Shown here in pieces: positions 31,619 to 41,597 of a stretch of DNA of 64,000 nucleotides. The position numbers and the translations under genes were made by a program. Source of the DNA: Chondrus crispus (lineage: Eukaryota > Rhodophyta > Florideophyceae > Gigartinales > Gigartinaceae); assembly GCF_000350225.1 (NCBI RefSeq), contig NW_005179246.1, positions 1-64,000 on the forward strand, in the 5' to 3' direction. Each line of letters starts with the position of its first letter. The first letter of the stretch is position 1. The notes below the pieces were generated by a model. It was given only the letters and a program-made list of their open reading frames with translations, was not told where the DNA came from and made no database searches.

Positions 31619-32902
31619 TCACAGCTTTCGCTGCTTGGATCCTACAGCCCTCTTTAGTTCATCGTAACTTTCAATTCCAAAAGTGGCCTTCATCTGCCGA
31701 CGGTACTCAACGAGATACTTCTCTTTGATTTTCATTCCGGTAAAACCTTCGCGGACAGCCGGCCTCACTTTTGACGCCGTTTCCGCTGTTCCAAACACCT
31801 TTGCGTCTAGGATGGACTTGAACCGATTGTCAGCACACATGTACTCCCGACTGCATCTTTTCACAACCGTATTCAAGCCGTCCTCCGTCAGTGTACGACC
31901 CATGAACGCGGCCACGCTCTCGGCCGCTGTAGCACAGTCTTTGACGATGTTTTCGTAAAATAGAATCAACACGTTACGATGCTCCATCAAGTCAACCCAA
32001 TCTTTTGTGTGTTTGAACCAGGGGCCCATCGGACCCTTGTTCGGGTTATTTCTCGTGCTATATACGGCGTTGGCCTCTGAAGACCCAAATGCTCCAGAGC
32101 TCAACAACGTGGATGGCAGCAACCCGAGCAGGTCTCTTTCCACGGTTTCATCGAAAACATCACGTTTCACAGACTCCTCACAAATCGAATGCCCATCTAA
32201 ACGGTAGTTTTCAAAGGTGAAGTCTAGCCAACTACCGGGAAATTTCAGAGGGTCGCGCAAAACCACAACATGTTTCTGTCGTCGAATGTCAAAATTGTTG
32301 GCCGTGGCATGTGTCTTGAAAACGCGCGGAGAAGACAGAACAGGGGGTACGCCCATCTGCGGCATAAAGTCCAGCCACGGGGCCACCTCACAGATGTCAG
32401 CAAATTTGGTGCCAAATGGGTCTTGGGGCGGTGCCCCGCCAGTCGCCACCAGCACTTGATAGCATAGCTGTTGCGTTAGAGTCGTACCAGCTTTCGGAAA
32501 CGTCGTAACAATAACATCCGTGGGGCTTGGATCGTACAGATCCAGGCCAGTAGCCTTTGGGAACTTTTTCCGGTTCTGAGCCAACCAGGCAAACAGTTGT
32601 TTCGCATCTCTCAAACCCCGTACCTTTCGATCCATTTCATCCAACATGTTTTGGTTTCCGTCCGGAACGGATCTCTGGAAAGGGATCGAGATTGTTTGCA
32701 TCTTGCTTGCAAAAAAGTTTGGTTGCGTTAGTTGATGAGGGACAATGTGAAGATGCGGCATTGGAGGTGAAGAACTCATGCCGACCAGGAACGGTGGCTT
32801 TGTTCTAAATGTTCTAACCGGCTTTCGTTCTACATCTATGTCAGGAGCAGCTATGATAATTTTTATGGAATGATTCCGATGCTCTGTTTCGAAAGCCTGC
32901 AA
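31619..32902 (-). CDS. Sulfotransferase (cytosolic type, Sulfotransfer_1)
   Basis: 427 codons to TAA-type end after VGSKQRKL. TTFPKAGTT (residues about 133-141) is the PAPS 5'-phosphosulfate loop, VVVLRDPLKFPGSWLDF (about 215-231) the 3'-phosphate region, and FKTHA just before it the usual K-T-H-x-P/A segment. WFKHTKDWVDL and ILFYENIVKD match the family's later motifs. It would transfer sulfate from PAPS to a hydroxyl or amine acceptor; acceptor unknown. Start uncertain: Met 42 (32779) or Met 68 (32701, MQTISIPF) are better than Met 1. No membrane anchor. A 294-bp tandem duplication lies directly upstream. Confidence 0.88.
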   Translation of the reverse strand: MQAFETEHRNHSIKIIIAAPDIDVERKPVRTFRTKPPFLVGMSSSPPMPHLHIVPHQLTQPNFFASKMQTISIPFQRSVPDGNQNMLDEMDRKVRGLRDAKQLFAWLAQNRKKFPKATGLDLYDPSPTDVIVTTFPKAGTTLTQQLCYQVLVATGGAPPQDPFGTKFADICEVAPWLDFMPQMGVPPVLSSPRVFKTHATANNFDIRRQKHVVVLRDPLKFPGSWLDFTFENYRLDGHSICEESVKRDVFDETVERDLLGLLPSTLLSSGAFGSSEANAVYSTRNNPNKGPMGPWFKHTKDWVDLMEHRNVLILFYENIVKDCATAAESVAAFMGRTLTEDGLNTVVKRCSREYMCADNRFKSILDAKVFGTAETASKVRPAVREGFTGMKIKEKYLVEYRRQMKATFGIESYDELKRAVGSKQRKL

Positions 32903-32916
32903 AGATGCTTTGCTTC

Positions 32917-33495
32917 AATCGCAAGAGCTGTGCACACGAGTTTTTGTGGCCCACAAAGTTCGTGGTGCCACGTGCTTGGGTCTCGAATTTCCCGTATTGC
33001 CGTGCTTGCCAGCAGGTGCAGTTTGGATTGCTTGTAGAGCGTCTAGAAGAGTAACGTCAGCATATTTTAACAATGCAGGCTGATCGCAACTGTATAAAGC
33101 TTGGAAGCGGAGAGGGACGAATTCAATGTCAAACGTTGAAACAATTTGCATCAAATGAAAAAGTTGAAATCAGAACAAGTTGGGCGAACAAATTCCATTC
33201 TTTTTGTTTCAATCGCAAGAGCTGGGCACACGAGTTTTTGTGGCCCACAAAGTTCGTGGTGCCACGTGCTTGGGTCTCGAATTTCCCGTATTGCCGTGCT
33301 TGCCAGCAGGTGCAGTTTGGATTGCTTGTAGAGCGTCTAGAAGAGTAACGTCAGCATATTTTAACAATGCAGGCTGATCGCAACTGTATAAAGCTTGGAA
33401 GCGGAGAGGGACGAATTCAATGTCAAACGTTGAAACAATTTGCATCAAATGAAAAAGTTGAAATCAGAACAAGTTGGGCAAACAAATTCCATTCT
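32917..33495. repeat. 294-bp tandem duplication upstream of the sulfotransferase
   Basis: Unit 1 about 32917-33210 and unit 2 about 33211-33495 are almost identical (visible changes GCTGTGCAC/GCTGGGCAC and GGGCGAAC/GGGCAAAC). Each holds the same 79-codon minus-strand frame, which is probably not a gene. The proximal unit starts within about 15-200 bp of the sulfotransferase start, so promoter or 5' leader sequence has been doubled. Confidence 0.9.
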
Positions 33496-33836
33496 TATCA
33501 GATCAGTTATGGCACCTAGGCAGTGGCTGTCACATCACACAATAGAGAGGCGGCATTTCTAGACACCATCAGCGCAGCACGAACCTGAGATAGAGAGCTT
33601 CGGACAAATGAAAAAAGAAATTTCAGCCCTTGAAGCGATGTTTGTTACGAATATCAATGTAGAAGCGTATGCCTCCGGATGCCATCGTCCCAAAATACAA
33701 ATAGGAATCGGTTCAAGATAGTAGCGGCTGCCTTGTGACGCCATATACAGTGTGCGAAACGCAAATAAATACGCGAAACGCCATGTAGGATCTGAATCGT
33801 GAGAAGTTGGCCTGTTTCTCGGCAGTCACCAGGGCA

Positions 33837-34050
33837 GGAAGTGGACCTGCGTGTCGAGAAGAAGCGGTGATTCTGGATGCAGTTGTGGGATGAATACAGT
33901 CATAGTCATAGATGCAGTCATAGACGTCGAAGTGTGGGTCTTTATGACTGTATTCATCTCAGAGACGTCGAAGTGTGGGTCTTATAACTGTATTCATCCC
34001 ACAACTGCATCCAGAATCACCGCTTCTTCTCGACACGCAGGTCCACTTCC
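33837..34050. repeat. Large inverted repeat with 67-bp arms
   Basis: Left arm 33837-33903 and right arm 33984-34050 are near-perfect complements (GGAAGTGGACCTGCGTGTCG outermost). The loop contains a 36-bp direct repeat (GACGTCGAAGTGTGGGTCTT). A foldback element or hairpin RNA source. Confidence 0.88.
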
Positions 34051-34449
34051 GTTACAGTATGCGGTATGCAGTTCAATATCATATACAGGCTGGAATCGCT
34101 GCTCCGCAGCCGGTAGCTGACGAACGCATGCAGTAATCGAGCATATGCAGAAACCCTGGGTGTTTCACAGAAAAACTTTGCTTTCTGATGCTATTTGAAA
34201 AAATGGCCAAGACTAACTGCATCTATCAGAGTGGACACGTTGGAACCAATCACTCTAAGAACTCCATAGTAAACACTTGCCTTTCTCCCGCCCAAAACCA
34301 CACTTGTACGACATCAACTGTAGCCTTTTCAACATAAATACCCAACGTAAAACGCCAAGCCTACACTAGTCAACGCCGTCTGTGAATGTATCTGACTTCT
34401 CACATTTGATTACAACCGCCCACCTACCACAACGACTTCGCCTGACAGG

Positions 34450-35412
34450 TTGCACCATACAATGTCTACCGCTGTAGAGCCAGCCTCTCACTGGGAAACT
34501 TTATGGGACCCCGTCAGAAAGAATGCCACCGTGGCGACCGCTGTTCGTGCAGCAACGCTCGTCTTCAAGAAATGTGAATTAAAAGAAGCCGCAGCTGGTA
34601 TATCCGACCCCGCAATGAACGCTGAAATGCTTGCTACAGCCGCCTTCAGCGGCGTGAAATCCAGAGAGGATTCCCTTGCTGATAAGACGGCTGTGCTGCC
34701 TGTCGAGCTTGACCGCTTCGTCACTCTGTGTCAGCGGCGCAGCCGCGACCGCGAGCCTCTGCAATATCTCGTCGGTGAGTGGGATTTCCATGGTGTCAAG
34801 ATCGCTGTGCGTGCACCAGTCCTTTTCTTGCGCCCCCCAGCAGAGAAGATTGTGGATCTTGCTTTGGAATACGCGAATCGTCCTGGAAAAAAAGGCATAA
34901 AAAATGAGTGCCACCTTCTGGATGGCGGATGCGGTAGTGGCGCCATTATCATCGCGATCCTGAGTAAGATGAAGAAATGGACTGGTGTGGGCTTCGATAT
35001 CGCTGAGGAAGCAACCAAACTAAGCGAAGAGAACGTAGAACGTCACAAGATGACAGATCGTGTTAAAATCATGCAATGCACCATGGATGAACTACAAGAT
35101 GAGCGCGTATTCGATATGTTTGTGGGATGCCCGCCGTACGTTCCCGATAAGGATCTTTCTGATCTTCCGCCGGAAGTAGTAAATCACCAGGACCGGCGCG
35201 CTGTAACAGCCGGCACAGACGGTATGGATGTCATTAGGGAATTCTTGAAACATGCACCCCGTGTAGTACGCAGCGGTGGCCCTGTCTTTATGGAAATTTA
35301 TCCGCCGCTCGCTCCCAAGTTAGAAGCTATACAGGTTGATGGTTTAGAATTTGTTCGATGTTACACCAACTTGCATGAGAAGTCCTACTATTATGAGTGG
35401 ATTGTGCTGTGA
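34450..35412 (+). CDS. HemK/PrmC-like class I methyltransferase
   Basis: 320 codons; the ATG at 34462 (MSTAVEPAS) is an equally good start. REPLQYLVGEWDFHGVKIAV (about 101-120) followed by LFLRPPAEKIVDLAL is the PrmC substrate-side segment; LLDGGCGSGAIIIAI (157-170) is the SAM-binding loop; VGCPPYVPD (225-233) stands where PrmC has N-P-P-Y, with Cys replacing the catalytic Asn. PrmC enzymes methylate the Gln of the GGQ motif of release factors. The rest of the fold is intact, so either the substrate differs or the protein is inactive. No clear organelle transit peptide. Confidence 0.8.
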   Translation: MHHTMSTAVEPASHWETLWDPVRKNATVATAVRAATLVFKKCELKEAAAGISDPAMNAEMLATAAFSGVKSREDSLADKTAVLPVELDRFVTLCQRRSRDREPLQYLVGEWDFHGVKIAVRAPVLFLRPPAEKIVDLALEYANRPGKKGIKNECHLLDGGCGSGAIIIAILSKMKKWTGVGFDIAEEATKLSEENVERHKMTDRVKIMQCTMDELQDERVFDMFVGCPPYVPDKDLSDLPPEVVNHQDRRAVTAGTDGMDVIREFLKHAPRVVRSGGPVFMEIYPPLAPKLEAIQVDGLEFVRCYTNLHEKSYYYEWIVL

Positions 35413-36236
35413 GATAATGGGCTAACGCGTTAGAGCGGAACTGGGATAAAGCATTAAAATGACTCTTGGACCAGTTGCGATGAAAGGACATGCATATCGA
35501 AGACCAGATCCCAGCTACGCAATGATGCAGCCCCCAAAGTCCAGAAACGGCTCTCCACGAAAAGGCGGTGATGCAGCTGGGTGAACAGCTCGAAATGTTA
35601 TTGTTAACTCCACACAACTCGACTGATACTCTGCTTTCTTCGAAACCGTTGATCGGTTCTCTAAGTTGTAATGCGACATAATCCCACTTTACATAATGAA
35701 TCGTACTACGAATTTACATGGCCGAATGACGCTTTTAAAGTTTAAGAATATCCTGCTGTGCGTAGTTACCCAGAGTAGTTCCTGGTGAGAAGTCATTAGA
35801 AAGAATTCTAAATTTATTCTTCGACATCCGCATTTCGGTTCGCGTCATTGTTGCATGGGCCTGGCCCGGTCGTAAAATGGGCTGCAAGAAATTGCTTTCT
35901 CGTCTTCTGGCCCGTTATTCACGCTAGGATTATGTAATCTGTAGACAGCCAATGGCGCACTGAAGCATGCAGGATTCCCGAAATGAAAGACGATTCGAAA
36001 AATGACAGCACGGAAGCAAAATACTCTGGATCCGGTACGGTAGACCTGATTGAGTTGGGCAAATGATGGTTACGTAATAAAGATGTTGATCTTGATTTCC
36101 TGTAGAATGGGACACGACGATGAAACGACCATGTCGCGAAAACAGGGGGCTGTGCTTGGACAGCCGGATAAGTTTACCTTGACCAACGGACCAACGCCGT
36201 GGTCGCCTAAAAACATAGAGAACACTGCGACATCTT
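35413..36236. other. Intergenic region
   Basis: Converging 3' flanks of the methyltransferase and the decarboxylase. No gene or repeat seen. Confidence 0.4.
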
Positions 36237-38078
36237 TCACCGTGTGCACACCCGCCTGGTCAAAACTTTAAGGATTTGAATCAAGTGGTCCATATGTTCC
36301 TTTGTCACATTAACGTTCATAGGGAAAGACTTTAACGCGAAAATCTCACTTTGAGTGACTTTGACGTCACCATCGGGATACTGCGTTTTGCGAAACCCGG
36401 AAGAGTAGTTACAGCACGGGGCGTACAATCCGTCAATTTTTTGCCCGCTTCTCACAAATTCCCAGATTTGGTCTGCGAGGTCCTTTTGCAATGCGTTATG
36501 GCGGTCCAGCTCGGCGCGCGTTTTCTCGCTTGCATCGGACATCTCTTTTGCATATTGCCGTTCCGCATCGATGCCCTCCGGATAAACGCGAAACACAGTC
36601 ACCAGCCCGCAGTCAGCCGCATTGCAGCACGTGATCGATGGTTCAGATTTAATGATCGAGCGCAGATAGCGCGACATCTCTACGACGCCTCCGAGAATAA
36701 CACGAAAGCCTGCCAATCCAAAGTAATTTAGCGTAGCCCATGCTGCAAGTGCTGGGGCAGCGGAGCGAGATACCTCTAAGGAGTACAAACCCGGATTGTA
36801 TGGAGTGCGATTGTGGATGTAGGCAGACTTTGTGCGACTCATAGTGCTTTCAAAGTGCGCGAAATCGCGGACCATGAACAAAGAGGTTGTGTACGGGGCC
36901 CAGCCTGTCTTGTGAAAATCGATAGCGATTGCATCTGCGTGCTGTATCGTTGACATTTTCTCATAGGTGACACGGAGAGCGTTGTTCACATCATGCGAGA
37001 ACTGGAGGGGGTTGGCTTCAAAATCGTAGCCGCGAAAGGAGAGGAATGCCCAACCGGAGACGGAATCGCAATAAATGAGGGGCTTGTTAAACCCGGGGGG
37101 GTTAGGGTACTTTTCAACGAGTGCTGCCACCTTGTCAACAGGATCAATTGCCATAGCGTCTGTGGTTCCCATTGTGCATACAATGGAGACGACCGGTATG
37201 TGGTCCCTCTGGCAAGCCTGCAAGCGAGCCTCCAAATCGTCCATGTCCATCTCATTGTAAGGTTCTGTGGTTGCGACCTCGACGACAGATTCTGTACCAA
37301 GGCCGAGCCAGTCTGCAGTGATCTTGCTGGCGTAATGTCCCTGCTGAGAGCAGATAATGTTTACCCGTGTGGAGTAGAGGCCGTTTGTGCGGATGTCTCG
37401 GTTGCTCATCACTGAATTGAGTGCGTATTTGATGCCGTAGAGATAACATCCCGCTCCGCCATATGTGAAGATGCCGCCGGAATGAGCTGGATCCCATGCA
37501 TCGATCAAGCGAGTGATCATTGCGATGCTTTCTTTCTCGGCGCGGATCGTGTTCCAAGCGCTATGCCCCGCGATGAAATTTTGGGACGTACAGTTTGCGA
37601 GCAATGCGGCGATAATGGCTGCTTTGTTTGGATGCGGGATGACGTTGAACTGAAAGTGAGGATGTGCTGTGTTGTTCATACCGTCGAAAAGAGCAACGAG
37701 TTGGGACACGACAGTGTCGAGGGGGGTGGTGTTCTCCGCGATGGTGGCAGCGGTCGTGGTGACATGAGATGCGAACTCAAGAGGGTTGCCGTAGAAGACG
37801 GGACAATCTGGCTTGTTGTGCTTCAATTCGTCGAGAAGAGCGAGGGCATGAGTGACTTCTGAACGGAAGGGGTCTTTCGGATTTGCGTAATAGCAAGGGA
37901 AGGCGTTTGTCATCTGTTGACGGAGACGAGCCCATGCTGGGCACTCCGTGGTCCTAGGGACATCACGGGGGCTACCGCTACTTTCGACGCCTCGATGAAA
38001 GTCGTTTTGAGCATCCATCGAGCTGCCACAGGAACGACCGAGGCTCCGAAGTGAGGAGAGATAGTTTTGTGATGCCAA
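36237..38078 (-). CDS. PLP-dependent decarboxylase (group II, glutamate/aromatic amino acid type)
   Basis: 613 codons, uninterrupted. GGIFTYGGA (about 201-209) is the phosphate-binding part, QQGHYA (His 248) the ring-stacking His, YCDSVSGW (Asp 338) the PLP nitrogen-binding Asp, and DFHKTGWAPY gives the Schiff-base Lys 390. The D-x-V-S-G-W and H-K-T-G-W contexts differ from the usual D-A-A-x-G-G and H-K-W/L, so the substrate is not clear (glutamate, 2,4-diaminobutyrate and aromatic amino acids are all used by relatives). The first 50 residues are Ser/Arg-rich and could be a transit peptide. Intact host gene. Confidence 0.88.
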   Translation of the reverse strand: MASQNYLSSLRSLGRSCGSSMDAQNDFHRGVESSGSPRDVPRTTECPAWARLRQQMTNAFPCYYANPKDPFRSEVTHALALLDELKHNKPDCPVFYGNPLEFASHVTTTAATIAENTTPLDTVVSQLVALFDGMNNTAHPHFQFNVIPHPNKAAIIAALLANCTSQNFIAGHSAWNTIRAEKESIAMITRLIDAWDPAHSGGIFTYGGAGCYLYGIKYALNSVMSNRDIRTNGLYSTRVNIICSQQGHYASKITADWLGLGTESVVEVATTEPYNEMDMDDLEARLQACQRDHIPVVSIVCTMGTTDAMAIDPVDKVAALVEKYPNPPGFNKPLIYCDSVSGWAFLSFRGYDFEANPLQFSHDVNNALRVTYEKMSTIQHADAIAIDFHKTGWAPYTTSLFMVRDFAHFESTMSRTKSAYIHNRTPYNPGLYSLEVSRSAAPALAAWATLNYFGLAGFRVILGGVVEMSRYLRSIIKSEPSITCCNAADCGLVTVFRVYPEGIDAERQYAKEMSDASEKTRAELDRHNALQKDLADQIWEFVRSGQKIDGLYAPCCNYSSGFRKTQYPDGDVKVTQSEIFALKSFPMNVNVTKEHMDHLIQILKVLTRRVCTR

Positions 38079-38518
38079 GAACTAGTCTGATGCCTCCGAC
38101 CACCGGTCGTGGCTGAGGCGACGGCGCCTTTATTTCCTACTGAGTAGATAGCGCCTTATTGGCATTGTCCTATTTGTACTGTGTCTTGTCTGGATGGAAC
38201 CACAAGTTTCTGCCTGTATGTGCAGCGTTTTGTATTCACCGTCTCTCCAGTCTATTGGACTTCCTTGATCCATCGTGCATGAGGCCATTCCGCTTCTCTA
38301 GTGTTGAGAGCCTGTCCCAACACAGCCATGCCTCTCTTGACACTGACATCAATCTCAACATCTGTGACCAGAATTTGAGGTTCTGCTCTACTGTAAAGCA
38401 ACCTGCGGCCGAGGGTAACCTGTTTTTGCTGAATTGGAAGAAAAGTGTTAAGTCGAAGCTCGCACCAAATACCGAGGGTCCAATGCTCCGTCTGGTAAAT
38501 TCACTGTAATGCTAGTAC

Positions 38519-38641
38519 TGCATCAACGTTTGCATCAACGTTTGTTTTGATGTGAGTCTGCATCAACGTTTGTTTTGATGTGAGTCTGCATCAACGTTTG
38601 TTTTGATGTGAGGCTGCATCAACGTTTGTTTTGATTTGAGG
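38519..38641. repeat. 28-bp minisatellite, about four units
   Basis: Unit GCATCAACGTTTGTTTTGAT plus GTGAGTCT, the first unit shortened, the last with TTGAGGG. The unit contains a near-palindrome (ATCAAC...GTTTTGAT). Confidence 0.9.
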
Positions 38642-38930
38642 GTTCTGTCTGCCATTGATTTGTACAAAATTTGTACAAAATCAATACTGTAGCTTGCCAA
38701 CGCAGAGGCAATTGCTACTGTGGATGCTGGAAATTCCAAGTTGCAAGTTGGCTCAAAGTTGGAACCGACCAACTTGAACAGTGGACCCCTTGTAAATTAT
38801 TTGATCTGTCAGAGCCCGTGAGACTTTCTCCATAGACGGAAGAAGTTTTGGCCATCAAAATGCTACGATTGTGATCGTACTCGACTACAGTAGTGGGTTT
38901 TCGGGCTCTCATTTATCATACATAACATTA

Positions 38931-39480
38931 CAATGGGGGTCTCTTAATTAGTGCACTTTTAGTTAGTGCATATTGGACTTTAATGCACCCTCCGATAGCT
39001 TGGCACGACTTTGTACAGCTGTACACGTATGTTCACGGGAGCACAATAGTCGTCCCCGTCCGTAGAGAGCGGGTTCCATTCTTTTACAGATCCCAGCAAC
39101 CTTATGCATCTTCGAACAACTAATCACACAATGAGCACAACTGAACCAGCATCTAGGGCGTCAAGAACCCGCCTTACCCTTTCGCAAAAAGAGGAGGTGC
39201 TGCGGCGACTTTCACAGGGTGCTCGGCACGTCGATTTGCAGCGTGATTTGAACTGCTCTCCAAGATCGATATGCAACATCAAGGCTCAAAAGAAACACAT
39301 CCAACGTTGAGCCGTGTCTATTATGAACACACGAAGCGTCAGCGACGGCAGACGCTAGTAACGGAACATTTCGTTGCCCCGTAAACTACTTTTTAGCGAG
39401 CCCTTTAGATAAAGCACATTGAAGATAGTGCACAAAGAATGCGCATGGCACGGGGGTGCACTAATTGAGGGGGTCGTCTG
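38931..39480 (+). mobile_element. pogo/Tigger-like mini-element, 550 bp
   Basis: Inverted ends share TTAATTAGTGCAC / TCAATTAGTGCAC after a diverged C-A-x tip (left CAATGGGGGTC, right CAGACGACCCCC), with TA on both sides (38929-38930, 39481-39482). Further GTGCA motifs lie just inside each end. The only coding sequence is the HTH ORF at 39131. Confidence 0.7.
39131..39310 (+). CDS. Helix-turn-helix protein (CENP-B/pogo N-terminal type), 59 codons
   Basis: From ATG 39131 (an in-frame ATG at 39104 adds nine residues): LTLSQKEEVLRRLSQGARH then LQRDLNCSPRSICNIKAQK matches the first HTH of pogo/Tigger transposases and CENP-B (L-x-x-K-x-E-V-x-x-x-L-x-x-G, then a recognition helix with S-x-R/T-I-x-x-I). 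It ends right after the HTH; no second HTH and no DDE domain follow. It could bind the element ends and act as a repressor, or be a simple remnant. Confidence 0.65.
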   Translation: MSTTEPASRASRTRLTLSQKEEVLRRLSQGARHVDLQRDLNCSPRSICNIKAQKKHIQR

Positions 39481-39482
39481 TA

Positions 39483-40307
39483 ATGTTAACATTGGGAAGC
39501 GTAATGATATGGTAATTATGACTCGAGGGGCTCAACCCGCCCATGTGCTGATGCGTAAAGGAATCTGCTAATGTTAAAACGTTAGCAACAACGTTTGATT
39601 CTGTTCCAAAAACATAGGATTACTTATTTTTTCGTTACCGTAGTCAAAGTTACTATACAAGCACGCGACTCACAATAGCAAACAGCCAGATGGACATCGT
39701 TTTCTGTCCGGAGACCGACCGAAAGGGGCGGTCCGGAGGGGATTTTGGTGAAGGGTAAAATGGTGGTAAATAGGGTTACCTTAAAGCGATGGGGAAAAGC
39801 GGCAGCCTATTGCCTCAGAACCGCTACAGAGGGTGAGCACGGTCAATGGACGGGGTTGTCGGGTTGATGGTTCAGGTGATCGAATGTGCTGAGGTCAAAG
39901 ACGAGTAGCGTCTTCGACCTGGCTTTATAGTCTTATTGACTCTACAATAAAAGTAGGCGCACTACCATAAAAGGGAGGTTGCGCCACCCACGAAATGTGT
40001 CCAAACGGTTACACCCTACAACAGGTAGAATTGTAGGTGGCACGTAGAATTGTAGGTGGCACGTCTTTAAGGGACTCTATCGTTGATAGCTAAATGTAGC
40101 CCACATAATCCCTGAATTGATATTGATAACAGAGAAGTGTGATATCTACTGTATTCAATAAGTCTAACACTTCCCAAACTTTTTCGTGACATATGTCATG
40201 TGTTCACGAATTGCGATTGATCCACTGCTCTATAGGATGTGTAAGAATTGACCGTTGTATCATTTCGATCAGTATATCACTTTTCTTGACCTTGGTCAAA
40301 GAATCTG
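39483..40307. other. Noncoding region with a short tandem repeat
   Basis: GTAGAATTGTAGGTGGCAC occurs twice at about 40025-40062. No gene. Confidence 0.4.
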
Positions 40308-41398
40308 TGTAGTGCAATACAGGGTTCTACAGGGGGTGAAGTGAAAGGAAAATAATTAGAGATGACAAGTAGTCTGGGATGGGGGACACACGTGTGAATA
40401 ATTGCACTGTTTTAATTTTTAATTGTTTTATTTTATTTAGTTAATTAGTTGGCATTAATTTGGCTGACATTAGATTAGATCTAGGATCTAGCGCCGCGAG
40501 CTACTGTAGCGGCTCTGGCGGGGCGATATATACCTTAGCCCACTGACCACCAAGTCAGTAAAGGTGCCCGAGTTGCCAGAGTTTGATATCGCCTTGGTCG
40601 AAGTCCGTCTTTTACAAGACATTCCCTTCTACTCTAGCCTACGGTATCCTTTGCGTTCGGGGGTCCCCTTCCTTTTTCCTTTATTTGGCAATCAAACCCG
40701 AGTTGCCAGAGTTTGATATCGCCTTGGTCGAAGTCCATCTTTTACAAGACATTCCCTTCTACTCTAGCCTACGGTATCCTTTGCGCTTGGGGGTCCCCTT
40801 TTTCCTTATTAATTTTCCTTTACTTCTCTATCCTAATTTCTCTTAATCTTGAGTTGGTCCCACCTTGTAGGATTGCGATCCGCAGCGTGACATCATTAGC
40901 CATCGGGCTTCTGTTTTGGTGCACCAGTGGTGCTTTTGTCAGCGTTGGTTCCATCGGAATCTGGTTGCGACCGATCCGATGTTGGTACTTTGCCATCCGG
41001 CAGTACGACGGTGTAGCTCTGCTACGTTTTATTCTTTCCCGACAGGCTACGTTGCGAGGTCCCGGTCGAGGACCTTATCAAGGGTATAAGGTGTACAAGG
41101 CGCTCTTTGAGCATTGGATCTACGACCCATCGGACCAAGTTTACCTAGACACCCTTCCGAACTCGTCGAGCACTTGCCTTTACAAGTCTCTACCCCCATT
41201 TACCGATCCCGGGCTGGGCCCTTCTCTTTGCCCCCCCTATCAGGGATCTGAGCTACTGTGGGCCGCAAACCCGCTTAAAGAGGACAGGGAGCTTCGAACA
41301 CTCCGTAGCGCTGTGCCGTTGGCAGTTGTTGTTGTTTGTGTTGGACCGTCGGGCCTTGGTCTCTGCCTGACAGGAGCGTTGCACTACAAAAGCGGTCT
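40308..41398 (+). repeat. 5' LTR of gypsy copy A
   Basis: 1091 bp from TGTAGTGCAATAC to GCGTTGCACTACA; the two tips are inverse of each other (TGTAGTGCAA). A TATA-like GCGATATATACC is at about 40525. A block of 130 bp is tandemly doubled (about 40566-40826). It matches both LTRs of copy B in inverse orientation. Confidence 0.85.
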
Positions 41399-41597
41399 CC
41401 TGACCTAGAATTGTCTACAGGAAACCCGACCTAGAATTGTGTCGACGACAGTCTCGGTCTGGAGACGCACTACAAAAGTGGTCTCCCGACCTAGAATTAG
41501 TTCTGTCTACGACAAGGAAGTGGTCTGGGTACGGAGTCTCTTTTTTATTTTATTTTTGTTCGTATCTTTTTTTTAGGTTCGTTCGCTACGCCGAACG
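41399..41597 (+). promoter_or_regulatory. Doubled primer-binding region and intron-like leader of gypsy copy A
   Basis: The LTR tip plus primer-binding site occur twice: GCACTACAAAAGCGGTCTCC at 41391 and GCACTACAAAAGTGGTCTCC at 41468. TGGTCTCCCGACCTAGAATT is also used by copy B. Before the gag ATG at 41598 lies a T-rich GT...AG segment (41529-41576, 48 nt) with an equally long counterpart in copy B (57243-57197, 47 nt). Confidence 0.55.

Noticed and set aside
32915-33448. Two identical 79-codon minus-strand frames
   Set aside because: They are the same frame in each unit of the tandem duplication; no domain and no independent support.
38159-38509. 116-codon + frame upstream of the 28-bp minisatellite
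   Set aside because: Some protein-like composition, but no domain, no supported start and it overlaps the divergent flank of the decarboxylase gene; too weak to call.
40583-41408. Open frames of 87 and 231 codons
   Set aside because: They lie inside the gypsy LTR and its 130-bp internal duplication.
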